A stretch of DNA of 64,000 nucleotides from Turritopsis dohrnii (GCA_027922465.2 BQMF02000099.1:868001-932000), one strand, 5' to 3'. Positions 1 to 18,195 are shown, counted from the first letter of the stretch. Made by a program: numbers and translations. Notes: generated by a model not told the origin, from the sequence alone.

Positions 1-11
1 CAGGATGCTAC

Positions 12-57
12 GATGAAATTTCATTGGTTTATCAAATAAGATGAAATTTCATTGGTT
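12..57. repeat. 18-bp direct repeat
   Basis: The sequence GATGAAATTTCATTGGTT occurs at 12-29 and again at 40-57. It lies in the YARS1 intron at the window edge and has no recognised function. Confidence 0.7.
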
Positions 58-112
58 CAAACGAACAATCAAACAAAACAATGTTTTTGGAACAAATACT
101 TTCAGTGCTTAC

Positions 113-6355
<6,243 letters not shown>

Positions 6356-6518
6356 TTTTCTTCTGAATGTATATAACAGGTTTATATTTTTTTTCTTTAA
6401 CGAAGCACTAAAACACCAAGAAGCAATTCTTCGAAACATAAATTTACTTTAAACACACTAGAGTATGTTTATCTGCCAATGTTTCATCATCTGATCTTTC
6501 AAAGTATAACTTTACTCA

Positions 6519-6653
6519 TCACAGCCGGAAAGACCACTTGGCAATAATTCCCACTATGATGGACGTCCATGTTCCCACACAGTAGTAAGTCCATTTATTC
6601 ACTTTCATTATCTGAACAATGCTGTATCTACTGCTGAGTGGAATGAAAGTCAT
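6519..6653 (-). CDS. Hypothetical small single-pass membrane protein (uncertain)
   Basis: An ATG at 6653 opens a 44-residue frame ending at 6519, beginning MTFIPLSSRYSIVQIMKV. A tryptophan-containing hydrophobic segment (YYCVGTWTSIIVGIIAKW) near the C-terminus could be a tail anchor. An acceptor-like TTTACAG lies 2 nt upstream of the ATG, so this might instead be the last exon of a longer gene. It lies upstream of YARS1 on the same strand. No family is recognised, and chance cannot be excluded at this length. Confidence 0.25.
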   Translation of the reverse strand: MTFIPLSSRYSIVQIMKVNKWTYYCVGTWTSIIVGIIAKWSFRL

Positions 6654-7158
6654 GTCTGTAAACCGGATGTATAACACGTGTGTTGTGTGCGGTGCAATAT
6701 TATACAAATTTCTTTATGGCTATATGATGGACAATATCAATTATATCAATTTCACTAGCGCAGTCCATTCATTTATACATATTAACAAAGAACCTGTGTT
6801 AACCGGTTTATGGCAAAACATCAGACATTTTTAGAGCTCTACACCGGGTCCCATATTTGGGCTCTGAGAACTTCCGATAGAATAAAGATTTTGTTATCAA
6901 ATTTTGTACACTTCTTTGTCAAAGGTTGATCTTGCTCCTGTGTAAGTTTCAACGTTTTTGGTTTACTAGAAAAAAAGTTGATTTTTTTCTAACGCAAATT
7001 TTAACGCTAAAATTTTAATATTTTTACCCAAAAAGTCGTTTATAATATTGTGCTTTTCATTCTCTTGATGATACAAAAAAAATTATTTCAAAATCATTTA
7101 TTTTGACTTAGAAATCATAAAAAATGTTCGAACTGCCAAATCGGTTGACATAGACTTT
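6654..7158. other. Intergenic
   Basis: AT-rich sequence between the small ORF and the Helitron array. I see no gene, RNA or clear repeat in it. Confidence 0.5.
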
Positions 7159-9782
7159 TAACCCGGGTAAAAATTTTTACCAAGTTTAACTTCGAAAACG
7201 ATGTGTCAAATACCGCGTTCCCCCCGTGACGAAAATTTTAATTACGGATTCGTGACTTAAAAGTGTACCCATATTGTAGAGCTCGAAAAACTGAGCAAAA
7301 AAATGTATGGGATCGTTTCGCTGCGACCAACCGCTGCAGAGATATCGTCGATCAAAGATATTGATGGCGTCATAGCCGCAGTACCAAATAAAATTTAGGC
7401 CCAAATTTTGCGTCACCCCATCACCCGTAACGCGGACCCTAAAAAAAGTTATCCCTATTGGTTCTCGAGATATTTCCCCAAAAATGTGGTGTTCGATTGG
7501 GGATGCAATGCAATGGGTTCCCCCGTGATAAGATAAAAATAACTGACGTCACACCGCGTGCTATTATCAATGGTCTAACGAAAAAATAACCACGATTAAG
7601 AAGATTTTGACCGTAAATTTTAAAAAAACACAACACTCTCTAAAATAAAAGTGGTATGCACACACGCGGATTAGTATAACAAGACTAAGTATAAGTATAA
7701 GTAGACTAGTAACTGGCGTAAAAGTTTTTTACGGCTTTAATTTCGAAACGCATGTGCAAGAATCCCGCGTTCCCGTGTGCGAACCTCGTGACGAAAATTT
7801 CAATTACGGAATCGGGACTGGAAAATGAGATATATCTAGAGGCAGTACATTATGTTTCCGCAGTACCCTTGTAAAAAAACGATATATTTTTATCCCATGG
7901 GATGATTACCACTTAGAGGTACCCTTGTAAAACAGCAAAAACACAACACTCTGTAAAATAAAAGTGGGATGCACACACGCGGATTAGTATAATAATCCAG
8001 TATCTCGCATAAAAGTTTTTTACGACTTTGATTTCGAAAAGAATCTGCAGAAATACAACGCGTTCCCGTGTGCGAACCTCGTGACGAAAATTTCAATTAA
8101 GGACTCGGGACTGGAAAATGTGCCCATGTTGTAGAACTTGAAAAACTGAGCAAAGAAATATATGGGATCGTTTCGTTACGACCAACCGTGGCAAAGATAT
8201 CGTTGATCAAAGAGTGTGATGACGTCATAGCCGCAGTACCAAATAAAATTTAGGTCCAAATGTTGCGTCACTCCATCACCCGTGTCACCGACCCTAAAAA
8301 ACGTCAGTTATCCCTATTGGTTCTCGAGATATTTCCCCAAAAACGTCGCGTTCGATTGGGGATGCAATGCAATGGTTCCCCGTGATCATAAAAACATCTG
8401 ACGTCAAATGCCCCGATATATTTTACAAAAAACAAAACACTGTCTATAATAAAAGTGGTATGCACGATTGCGAATTAGTATAAGTAGACTAGCAAACTCG
8501 CGTAAAAGTTTTTTACGGCTTTAATTTGAAAAGAATGTGCCGAAATCCCGTGTGCCAAACCCCGTGACGAAAATTTTGATAACACAAATCGCGACTGGAA
8601 AGTGTACCCATGTTGTAGAGCTCGAAAAACTGATCAAAAAAGTGTATGGGATCGTTTCGCTACGACCAACCGTTACTGAGATATCGTCGATCAAAGATTT
8701 TGATGACGTCATAGCCGCAGTACCAAATAAAATTTAGGTCCAAATGTTTCGTCACCCCGTCACCCGTATAGCGGACCCCAAAATGCGTCAATTATCCCTA
8801 TTGGTTCTCGAAATATTTCCCCAAAAACGTCGTGTTCGATTGGGGATACAATGCAATGGTTCCCCGTGATCATAAAAACATCTGACGTCAAATGCCACGT
8901 GCTTTTGGAATAATTGTGAAAAAGTGTCTCTCGCTTCTACGTGGTTTTACGCGCACATAAGAGGACGATGACCGTAAAATTTCGTTAAATATATCACTCT
9001 CTAAAATAAAAGTGGGATGCACAAAGCGAATTAGTATAATAAGACTAGACGCCAAGGCGTCGTCGCACGCCGCCCGCAATCACCATACATTTTTGGCAAA
9101 ACATTTCTTACCGGTCGTTATTTCGAAAATGAACCCGTGTCCCGTGTAAGCGTATAAAAGTTGTTGTCTGCACTGATAAAAAAAACTGACGTCAAATTAA
9201 TGATTCATTTATTTTTTATTTATTCTTTATTTATGGTTGGAGTGTAAAATAGTACAATAGACTAATAAATTCCAACAGCAATGATAAAATATAATATATA
9301 TATATAAAAAAAAAATAATGTATATATATAAAACAAACAAACAAACAGGCATTAGTTGCAATATTTGCATTTGCAATATATTGCAAATGGTTTACATTTA
9401 AATTTAGACAAGGACTTCTCTTGCTTTAAATCTGATGGAAGATGATTCCAGGCTAGTGCAGCACGAAAATCAAAGGAATTTGTTGCACGATTTGTTCTAG
9501 CTCGTGGAATAACCAAAGAGAGTCCTTGTCTTAGACAATAAGCTTCAGGCTTGAGAACAAAAGAATCCCACATAAACTCTGGATTTAAATGATTCAAGGA
9601 TTTAAAGATTTCAATAACCAGAAGTTGGAGGTTTTTAGTAGTAGAATCTGGCGTCATTATAGAGAAAAAAACGTTCTCGCCTCTACGTGGTTTTACGCGG
9701 ACAATATAGGAAAACCTACGTAAAATTTAGTTAAATATATCACTCTCTAAAATAAAAGTGGGATGCACAACGCGAATTAGTA
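7159..9782 (-). mobile_element. End-to-end tandem array of non-autonomous Helitrons
   Basis: Five related units of the same family lie head to tail on the minus strand: about 7159-7684, 7706-7996 (internally deleted), 7997-8488, 8489-9044 and 9045-9782 (split by a LINE tail). Each 5' end resembles TCTTATTATACTAATTCGC. The 3' ends are CTAG or CTGG, preceded by a short hairpin (CGTAAAA, 2-3-nt spacer, TTTTACG) or, at 9045, by a GACGCC/GGCGTC palindrome. At 8488/8489 and 9044/9045 the CTAG of one unit is joined directly to the TC of the next, with no spacer. Shared interior blocks include AAAACTGAGCAAA, ATGACGTCATAGCCGCAGTA and AAAATAAAAGTGG. The leftmost 3' end has lost its CTAG. No proteins are encoded. 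Confidence 0.72.
9205..9660 (-). mobile_element. LINE 3' fragment inserted in a Helitron unit
   Basis: A frame at 9657-9352 encodes the C-terminal region typical of CR1/Jockey-like reverse transcriptases: LSLVIPRARTNRATNSFDFR followed by AALAWNHLPSDLKQEKSL. It ends in a T/A-rich tail at about 9205. The flanking sequence on both sides (GACGTCAAAT left, CTACGTGGTTTTACGCG right) is that of the Helitron unit, so the LINE jumped in later. Only the extreme 3' end is present. Confidence 0.8.
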
Positions 9783-10577
9783 CTAGCTAATAGCTTTCGC
9801 TAAAATGCGCCGAAATGAAATAGTTAATGCTCAAGACGTACACTATGTCAACGCTGTAATGTTAAAGCTGAAGGCAGAATAAAACGTCACCGGGAAAATT
9901 CGGGAAATATGTATATGACGTGCGAAAACATGCACGCTTTCATTTATCTGAAATCAGGTGAAAAGAACAGTTCCATTTCCAAATTTACTTTCGTTTAGAT
10001 AATATACTTTTCGTTTTTATATGGTGGCAGAAAGAAAGATATTTACAAAGTTAATCCTTTACTGCAGACTACGATAAACGGATGACGAAAAAGGCTTGGT
10101 GCAAAGCAGCATTTTAAGGGTGAGAAACTGTAAATTACAGTTTCTGACCTTTCAAATGCTTCACTAGACGTAGTTTATATCAGAACAAAGCGTCCTTAAT
10201 ATTTTAAACATCAAGATAAAAGATAAAATCAAGATAAAATTTTTCCTAATAGTATCAGACATTTGGTTAAGTGTTTAACTGTTATGAATGTTTATATACA
10301 TTTAGGGTAAATTCTAGTTAGATTAATTGTAAAACTAGCAAAACTTTTTCCCTTAAGTGTCATCTGGGTGCATAAACCTCTCAACGAATGTAAAAGTTGA
10401 CATCTTAGGATTCTTCCCAACTAAACGTCCTTTGTAACATGTTTAGGACAAAACTAAAGAATAAGCAAAATTAACAAAAGATCTTTTAAAAAATCAATAA
10501 ATAACAAAAGATAAAGGGTAAAACGGTAGGAAACAAAACATAACTGTAGTGCAATATCGTCCAAAATCAGTGTTTAC
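9783..10577. other. Intergenic
   Basis: AT-rich stretch between the Helitron array and the OB-fold remnant. I find no supported gene or element ends in it. Confidence 0.5.
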
Positions 10578-11013
10578 TTAAATGTCATCTTCCTCATGCC
10601 TTTTAAGGCTTGTAATGACACGCTTCATTACATTATACGTTACATCAACATCGTCAAAGCTTAAAAGTTCTTCTTCTAAATTTGTTTCATCGATCTCAAA
10701 CTCTTGTTTGTATTACATTTGGAAATAACGTCAAATTGAATTGCTTTCCATCTTTTTCCAAAGTAACATCGCAATTGTAGGTTGGACTGCACTTTACTAA
10801 GGACATGGTGCGATCACATTTGGAACAGGAGACAATTTCTAATTTCTTTGGAGAATTCGATGCAGAGCTTCCTGTTTTGGAGTTGAAGAATCGTCTTCCA
10901 GTTTTGACAGGAGATAAATTCTTAAGCAAAAGTGGAGTTTGTGATTTCTTCTTCTCACAAAAAAAATCGTGATTGTATGTGGAATCCGACATTCCTCGTA
11001 TTTTTGTCTTCAT
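10578..11013 (-). pseudogene. RPA-like OB-fold protein remnant, frameshifted
   Basis: From 11013 the frame contains LEIVSCSKCDRTMSLVKC and VTLEKDGKQFNLTLFPNVIQ, a zinc-knuckle plus OB-fold strand pattern like RPA-type single-strand DNA-binding domains found in eukaryotic mobile-element proteins. After VIQ the frame stops. A plus-one shift continues with EFEIDETNLEEELLSFDDVD and a short basic/acidic tail that stops at 10578, so one frameshift separates the parts. It lies downstream of, and on the same strand as, the USP-like remnant; the two may come from one element. The assignment rests on motif pattern only. Confidence 0.5.
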
Positions 11014-11299
11014 TGTTGGGGTAGTTTTTAGATCAATATCAAAGTATTGATTATTAGCTGCTGAAAGCCTTTCTTATGGCACAGTTGCCACATATCCAAC
11101 AGCATCTAAAATTAATTAGAAAATTGATAAGAATTTGTAAGATGTTTGAAAGTTGATAACTGTAAACCTGTTAACAAAGTCAAAGGTTAAAATCTTACAA
11201 TAAATGATATAACTTTCACAGAATGAATAATTAGCGCATGGAAAATGATAGAAGGTATTGAGCTTTTTTAGCTTTAAGAGAACTTGAATTGCAAAGCCC

Positions 11300-12230
11300 C
11301 TAAATTGTCTTAAGACCAGACGTAAAACGTCGAATTTCGGACGGAAAAATATTCGGATGAAAAAAGTGTACAAGTTTTTCTGTGCGAAAATTTTCTACAA
11401 ACATGAAGAAAAACCAAGAGTCTGATATGGTAACTGGCATATTTTGCAGATTATTAACTACCAAAACAAAATCTGACAAGTCATCTATATATTTCCATAA
11501 GTTGTTCTGCTTTAATAAACAACTGAAGTGTCTATTTGCACAACGTACCATTCCCACTAACTTAAAACTTCTGCCATTGAAATCTAACTCTTATTGTACA
11601 AAACTGATATTGACAAGAGATGAACTCTCAACAAATAATATGTCAGACAAAATTGGCACAAATGAATCTACACAACAAGCATGGTTACATATAATAGATT
11701 CATGATACATCATTTGCAAAAGATAATATTCTAACTAAAGTGTTTGAAGAGTTAAAATCTTAGTTACATAGAATAAAAATACTTCTGTCTCTAGTTCTGT
11801 TAATCGTAAACACCGTTCACATGCTCCACGAAGCACAGACTTGCTAACAAATTTTTGCTTTTGTACAGAGCCAAAAACTGCTCTTCTAAATATTTCAGAG
11901 AACTGTGCATTGCAATCCATTGGCCTTATAAAGATGGGCATATTTCTCGTAAATGTGACCAAACAATTTCTCTGACTGAAACTAAACTTAAACCGTCAAA
12001 AACTGGCTGGGAAGTAACGGAGTCATAGCCTCTTGTTGCAAGATTAAGTCGATCAAAAAACTCATTGCCATTATTTAAACAAGGAATCCTACCAAGTACA
12101 CACTCACCCACAATTCTAGGAAGCAGTCAACAGTACAAGAATATCTACCCTCGAAGTGTCTGACGGCATTCAAAAAGTGAGGAAGCCTATGGCTAGATGG
12201 GAAGCATACTGCCGATATTGCATCATTCAT
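11300..12230 (-). pseudogene. USP-like (C19-type) cysteine protease remnant, broken frame
   Basis: The reading frame starts with ATG at 12230. The first block (FEGRYSCTVDCFLELW, about 12150-12108) fits a catalytic Cys box. The frame is then lost and resumes at 12088 with CLNNGNEFFDRLNLATRGYD. A second frameshift near 11940 leads to FIRPMDCNAQFSEIFRRAVF and GACERCLRLTELETEV. The last block, at about 11545-11390 (ANRHFSCLLKQNNLWKYIDD), fits the His box of ubiquitin-specific proteases. The 19-nt gap between the first two blocks is too short for an intron, so these are lesions. Similar proteins occur as transposon-borne or expanded families in invertebrates. No intact protein can be made from this copy. 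Confidence 0.55.
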
Positions 12231-12926
12231 ATTTTTTCCTAAATTAAACTACTTACTTTTTGCTTTTATTTCCTTGTTTGAGGAACTGGTCTGGTTTGAA
12301 CCTTCGCTTGAGTACCGATCGAAGCCACGTGTAGAATTCAGATTTTAGCCAAAAGACGGGGGTTGATATATACAAAATCTTTAAACCACTTGTTAGTTAA
12401 AACATTTTAATCTTAAGTAAACAAGTAACAACTGCTTCAAAACAATTTTTATAACAAAAAATATTTCAATGAAAAAATTAAGCAATGGTATATTTAAAAC
12501 CCGACTTATGAAACATTTTTAACCCCCGTCTACATTCTCAAATAGGCAAACTGAGACAAATTTGAGACATCGAGACCATGCGTTTAACTTTTTTTCTGCT
12601 ATCACCAAGAAAAAAATATATGCGGGCGGAGCAATTAAAAGCGCCTTCGGCGCAATTAGGATAATCCGGAGTGGTTTCATCACAACCGCAAAAATGATAC
12701 ATCTTCAAAGATGATGCAGCAAAGGATGGAAAAATCTTAATGTTATCAATTACCAAATCGCAATCAAAATAAGAAAGTGCCATCTATTCATTTAAGTGTG
12801 TTTCGATTGAAAAATTTCACTGGCTTTGCTTTTTTTATTCACGAAAATAGAAAACAAGAAAAATATAACACAAATGCACTTCAGTACGTCGAAGTTTGCA
12901 CTTCACCATCCGTGCAAAAACCGTTT
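12231..12926. other. Intergenic; 3' flank of IYD copy A
   Basis: From 12668 on, the sequence is duplicated at 17936 and is therefore the left part of the duplicated unit. No coding signal beyond short chance frames was found. Confidence 0.5.
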
Positions 12927-15868
12927 TTATGCAATTACCATGATTTCATCAACAGATTTTCTCTTTAAGTCAGGTACACGACAATCTTTAGCAGGGTAGC
13001 CGACAGGAAGAAGTAGAACAACTTTTTCGTTTCTTGGTCGATTCAACAAATCTCGTAACGCTGGTCCCGCATTAAGTGGTGTCGATGTTAGTGTCGCTAG
13101 ACCAGCATTTTGAATAGCTGCTATCAACAGACCACATGCGATCGATACGCTGATTTCGTGATAATAATGTGTTTGTCGTTCGCCGTTTGATTTGAATCCG
13201 TACACTTGCTTCATCACAATAATCAGATAGGGAGCAATCGTTAGATACGGTTTTATCCAATTCAATTTGAACTTTTCAAGATCTTTGATCCATTGTTTTC
13301 CCATACGTTGCTTATAGTTGATTTCTTCTTCCTTTTCAACAATAGATCTGATCTTTGCTGAAAAGAACAATAAAGGAAATACTTTAAAAGCACCTCGCTT
13401 ACAAGACTGTAATTGATGCAGTATCTTCAAGAAGTGAGACGTCATCCTGGTGAGTAATTATTTAGAAAAATCTTTTTACACAAAATTCTAAGGTGGATTT
13501 TTACACATAAAGATTCTTTAAAAATATGTCTTTTATGCTGGTGTTCTAATAAAATTTTTCGCCTTACTACTGATTCACACACATTTCCTTTTAAAAAAAC
13601 AAACACACATTCCAACCTCATTCCCACATAATTTCAATAGAAAAATTTGCGAAAAAATCACATGGATTTGATTTTACCACCAATCATGAATAATTTAATG
13701 AGTTGAGACCTTGAAACTTAACTTTTTGATGTACAATTTATTTAAAGCCTGAAAACACCTACTTAAAAGAAAAACTTTTCAAGAATCTTTACGTGGTAAC
13801 CTCCACTTAAAAGATTAGCTGAGTAATTTGGATTTTACTTGTGCACAGCAGATGAATACGATGTACAAATCCAAAATCATACCTTTCAAGTCAATGCTTC
13901 TCACTACAACAAACGTCCAAGGTTGTGTATGTGCTCCGCTTGGAGATGTACCTACAGCAAAACATTAAGCAATGTTACCAAGACCCATATGATGCAAAAC
14001 AGTAGCAAAATTTCAAAAACTCACAACATATTCGATCCAAATAGATCCAAACACATTTTTCTGAATTTAAGCTTAATTAATACTATGTTAACTATACTAT
14101 ATTGGTATTCCCTTCGCTGCTAAAAAGTCATTTTCAAAATATTACAAACCAAACTTATTTACCTGCAGTGTAAATGATATTCTGAATCACTCCGATTGGA
14201 ATATCTTCGTCACTAAAGAAACGTACACTTCTCCTCCCGTTCATGTTCTCGTAAAAAGTTTTGCTTCTTTCCATCATATCTGATACGGAGTATTGTGGTG
14301 GCTGGTATGAGATGAAAGGTTTTTCTCCATCTTCGTGTGACACTGGGTGTGAGGACGAATCTTCATCATCTTGTTTTGTTTCTTTCAAAAATAAACAGAA
14401 GGTTAGGGCTTAGTTGTATTGTTAGACGACAAATCAAATGCCATCAACTTCACAAAATATTTGTTCTTCAAAAAGATATTGAAGAAAAACTCAACGATTT
14501 GGGTCATTAAATTCTTAAAAATCAATTAAGTCATTTTACAATGAAGGTCATTTGTAAACACAATAAAACAAATTAAAAATCATCACACAGTAAAAAAATT
14601 TTATTTGAAATTTTTAAGATAAGTTGTTATGGGAAATTGATACGCAAACCTATACTTGAAGTTTTCTAGAGGTATCATCAGCACAACAAAAGAAAATTAC
14701 ACCATCAAGAAGTCATTAGCATGTCAGTTAATTGACTTTAAGAATTTAATGAGCCAAATCGTTGAGTTTTTCTTCAATATCTTTTCGAAGAACAAATATT
14801 TTGGCAAACATTTTATATTAACGGATAGAGCATGAAAAGCTCTTTCTTGTGATATAAAATTCACAATATTTTATAAGACATGTAATGAGATATACGCCTT
14901 GAAAGTTGGTGGATAAGACATTTTGATACACACTGTAGTAAGTACTGTAGTAGTAATATACAGTGTGTTTCATAGTGTTGGAAACGGAAATTTTAAAGCT
15001 GTTTTTTTAAATGAATTTATTTTTACATCGATAGAAAGCCATTTTCAAGTTCTTTCGGCTGGTATATTTTTGTGAAAAATGAAAAAGTGGATTTTGTAAA
15101 AATAAGGAAAATGTTTTGGAAAAATCTAATCAAATTTTTAATGGTCGATTAAAATGTGGATGAAAAGAAAATATTATTTGAAACAAAGACAGCAATTTCG
15201 AAAACAATAAACAAATTTAAGCTGTGTGTTCACCAAAAACGTTTAACTTTTATGTTTTTAAATATCAATTTGGGAATCTCAGCGCAAAGACAGAATTAAT
15301 AGAAATTTGTATGGATTCAGCGCTTTGAAACAATAAGCACGATGTAATTAAACTACGTGTTAATCGACCATTAAAAATTTAATTGCATTTTTCGAAGACA
15401 TTTTCCTTGTTTCTTCAAAAACCATTTTTTCATTTTTCACTAAAACATACTATCCGAAAGAACTTGAAAATGGCTTTCCAACGGTGCAAAAATTATTTTG
15501 GAAATTCGGTATATTCATTTAAAAAACAGCTTTAAAATTTCCATTTCCAACATTATGAAACACACTGTAGTTACTCGTTCTTTCAGTTACCTAGTGGAAT
15601 AATTAGAAGTAATTAAGAGTTTGAAAAAGAGGCGAAACTTAGATGCTCTTAGATCCTGTTAACGGCATCAAATTTCCTTAGAATTGGCAATAATGAAATA
15701 TATTGAATATACTCTAAACCCTTTTTCCTCACCTCTTCCTCGCATCCACATCAAAAGTTTTTTACCAAGAACGATGTGGATCACAACAACAACAAATATG
15801 GCGATGGATATTTGCCCATTGCCTTTCACAAGATTAAACAAATCTGCAAGTAATTTTTTAACTACCAT
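12927..15868 (-). CDS. IYD: Iodotyrosine deiodinase, copy A
   Basis: IYD is a membrane-anchored FMN enzyme of the nitroreductase fold that reductively removes halogen from mono- and diiodotyrosine. Four exons, 15868-15733, 14381-14163, 13951-13883 and 13357-12927, join in frame to 284 residues (human 289). Exon 1 is the N-terminal membrane anchor ([16 protein letters not shown]). Exon 2 holds the flavin-phosphate motif NGRRSVRFF (about residues 93-101), exon 3 [16 protein letters not shown], and exon 4 the lid. The lid residues matching human E157, Y161 and K182 are present at about E152, Y156 and K177, and LTSTPLNAG and [10 protein letters not shown] follow. All introns are phase 1. An acceptor-like TGTTTAG lies 14 nt before the ATG. 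Exon 4 stays open upstream into intron 3, but the acceptor and the other copies fix the border. The substrate in an animal without a thyroid is unknown. Confidence 0.95.
14961..15567. mobile_element. TA-flanked foldback MITE in IYD-A intron 1
   Basis: Ends CAGTGTGTTTCAT and ATGAAACACACTG are inverted, with TA on both sides (14959-14960 and 15568-15569). The inverted arms are about 200 bp long, for example TTTTTAATGGTCGATTAA near the centre and its complement. TA duplication suggests the Tc1/mariner superfamily. It is absent from the sister intron in IYD-B, so it arrived after the duplication or was lost there. Confidence 0.85.
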
Positions 15869-16493
15869 TTTGTTTGAATACTCTAAACAATACGAAATTT
15901 ATTTTTCTCGAGTGAAAAGTATTTCATGAAAATTAAAAAGAAAAACTATAAAAAAATGCAATTTTTAAATCGTATTACAGAATTCATGAAACTGCAATTT
16001 TTTTCTCCTATTTCCACTTAACATCAAAATTCTTTTGAAGGAATATCATGTCTCAACATTGCAAATTTTTTTTGATCTAAAATCCTCTCAAGTTACATTA
16101 ATGTAAGTCGCATTGTGATAAGTTTGGATTTTAGGTTTAGATTAGTTTAGCCATGAATGCATAATAGTTCTGGCTTAACTAAACAAATGTTAAGCTACAA
16201 TCAACGGAATATAATAGACCTTACCTGAATTTTGTTTAAATGCTGCATTGATGGAGAATTATCGTGTATAACCTCACTTTTAATGTTCTCACTTCTTCTA
16301 TCTATAGGAACAGGAATTAGGAAAAACAGAAACTAATTATTAAGTTACAAAATAATGAAATCAGTGGAGTAATGAATTGCGTAAAAATGTGGTTAGATAT
16401 GAAAATCGGCCACAATTCCATGTCTAAATAGAATTCGCGAAAGGACTATTTTGTGGAATTTATTTTTACAATAACATTGGAAATCTTTATTAC

Positions 16494-17935
16494 GTCCGCT
16501 TTATAGAGATTCAATATGAAAATAAATATTTAGCAAAAATAAATCGAAAATGGGTCTCTAAAGGTTTATAAAGGTCTAAAGGTTTGTAAAGTTAACAGGT
16601 TTCATAGGGCAAAGAAAGGACACGTTGTTTAATGCAATGAACAACGTTTTTATTCTAAAGATAAAAAGTCAAATGTTACTACCACACTTGAAACCAAAAA
16701 GTAAAAGTCAATAACATTGATAATCCAGATGATGAAATCACCTGAAACATCTTATTGGCGTTTACCTTTTGTTTTGAAGCTGTGTAACTTTAATTAAATT
16801 TCAGGACCTAAGTGATAGAAGTATTTAGTACTGGTGTAGCTCTCCTGTATAAATATTTGATAAATAAATAAAAATCCGCTTTATATAGTGTCCGCTTTAT
16901 AGAGATTCTACTGTGTATGAAAGATGCCAGCCAGCAGCGGCGATAATAATGAGGCATTCGAAGTTGAACATGAATCTGTTTGTAATGTCCCAACCAAAAT
17001 GAACTTTTGAAAACTATCCACTTCTTGCAGATTGATCCACTACATGTGGTTGTCTCCTCACCAATATTGTTTCTTTGAAACCTATTTCCTTATTTCGTGA
17101 TATTCAATAATGGCAAATTAATTGAGACTGTATTGAATTGAAAACATGGGCGTATTCCACTTTCCCCGAATTTCTGTTTAAACTCTGAATTGTGACTGAG
17201 TTTCATATCTAACCTCGTTTTAATGCAATTCATTGTTCCACTGATTTCATTACTTTATAACTTAATAATAGCTTCTATTATTCTCAATTCTCATTCCAAT
17301 AATTTCAGCTAGTTAGAATATTAAAAGCGAGAATAGACACGACAACTTGGCCACAATGCAGCGTTTAAAAAGCTAAACTTACACTTAAGTTTTCTCAAAA
17401 GGTTGCTACTAGAATTTTAGATAAATTAGCAGTATGAACTTTTCAAATGATGCAACACTAGCATAGCTGCAGCACATTTCTTAAAATTGTTACACTAGGT
17501 GCTTACACTAGGTTGCAGCACTAAGTTTGCATTCTATATGTAATGATGTGAATGTCCTAGACATTATACTTAGATACTTTAATTAAACAACTGAAACGAA
17601 CATAAGGGTTTTCAAACAAATTAAGCAACACTAAAACACTAAAAAACGGTCATTCTTTCCAAGCAACATTACTACTATCCAGGCTGCTTATAAAATAAGT
17701 GTAATTGCATGAACATGGTGTTGCGTGAATCATCATCACCTCTAAATTTGTTTACACCAATACAACAGCTTGCATCACTTACATATATACCTTCTTCATT
17801 TTTTCAGGCAAAGGAGGGGAAAACATGATAATAGACGATGACTAAGTGGATCAAGTTATCCATATAGATACCATATACCATATAGATACGATTCATATAA
17901 TATTTCCCCCTTTGAATATAATTAAGTTATGATCA
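16494..17935. other. Intergenic spacer between duplicated units
   Basis: It contains two direct copies of GTCCGCTTTATAGAGATTC (about 16494 and 16890), resembling pogo-type subterminal repeats. A degenerate relative (about 17150-17345, CTTTCCCCGAATTTCTGTTTAAA) of the MITE family at 21966-22199 is also present. No gene was found. Confidence 0.5.
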
Positions 17936-18195
17936 GGAGTGGTTTCATCACGACCGCAAAAATGATACATCTTCAAAGATGATGCAGCAAAGGATGGAAA
18001 AATCTTAATGTTATCAATTACCAAATCGCAATCAAAATAAGAAAGTGCCATCTATTTATTTAAGTGTGTTTCGATTGAGAAATTTCACTGGCTTTGCTTT
18101 TTTTATTCACGAAAATAGAAAACAAGAAAAAGATAACACAAATGCACTTCAGTACGTCGAAGTTTGCACTTCACCATCCGTGCAAAAACCGTTTT

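Larger units (their letters stand above)
12668..16493. repeat. Duplicated segment, unit 1 (contains IYD copy A)
   Basis: This segment matches 17936-23204 in exons, introns and flanks. Similarity begins at GGAGTGGTTTCATCAC and ends at GGAAATCTTTATTAC on both sides. Unit 1 carries a 607-bp MITE in intron 1 that unit 2 lacks. Unit 2 carries a 1.8-kb foldback element and an extra segment of about 180 bp in intron 3. The duplication is direct and looks recent. Confidence 0.88.

Noticed and set aside
12538..12783. 81-codon minus-strand frame downstream of IYD-A
   Set aside because: Its duplicate at about 17936-18050 diverges without a frame-keeping pattern, and there is no family motif; probably 3' flank.
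13359..13445. Upstream extension of IYD exon 4 ([13 protein letters not shown]...), open and identical in copies A and B
   Set aside because: The acceptor TTTTCAG at the exon border, the shared phase and copy C show this is intron; identity reflects the recent duplication.
13839..14123. Plus-strand frame repeated at 21033-21326
   Set aside because: It is antisense to IYD exon 3 and intron and is repeated only because the segment is duplicated.
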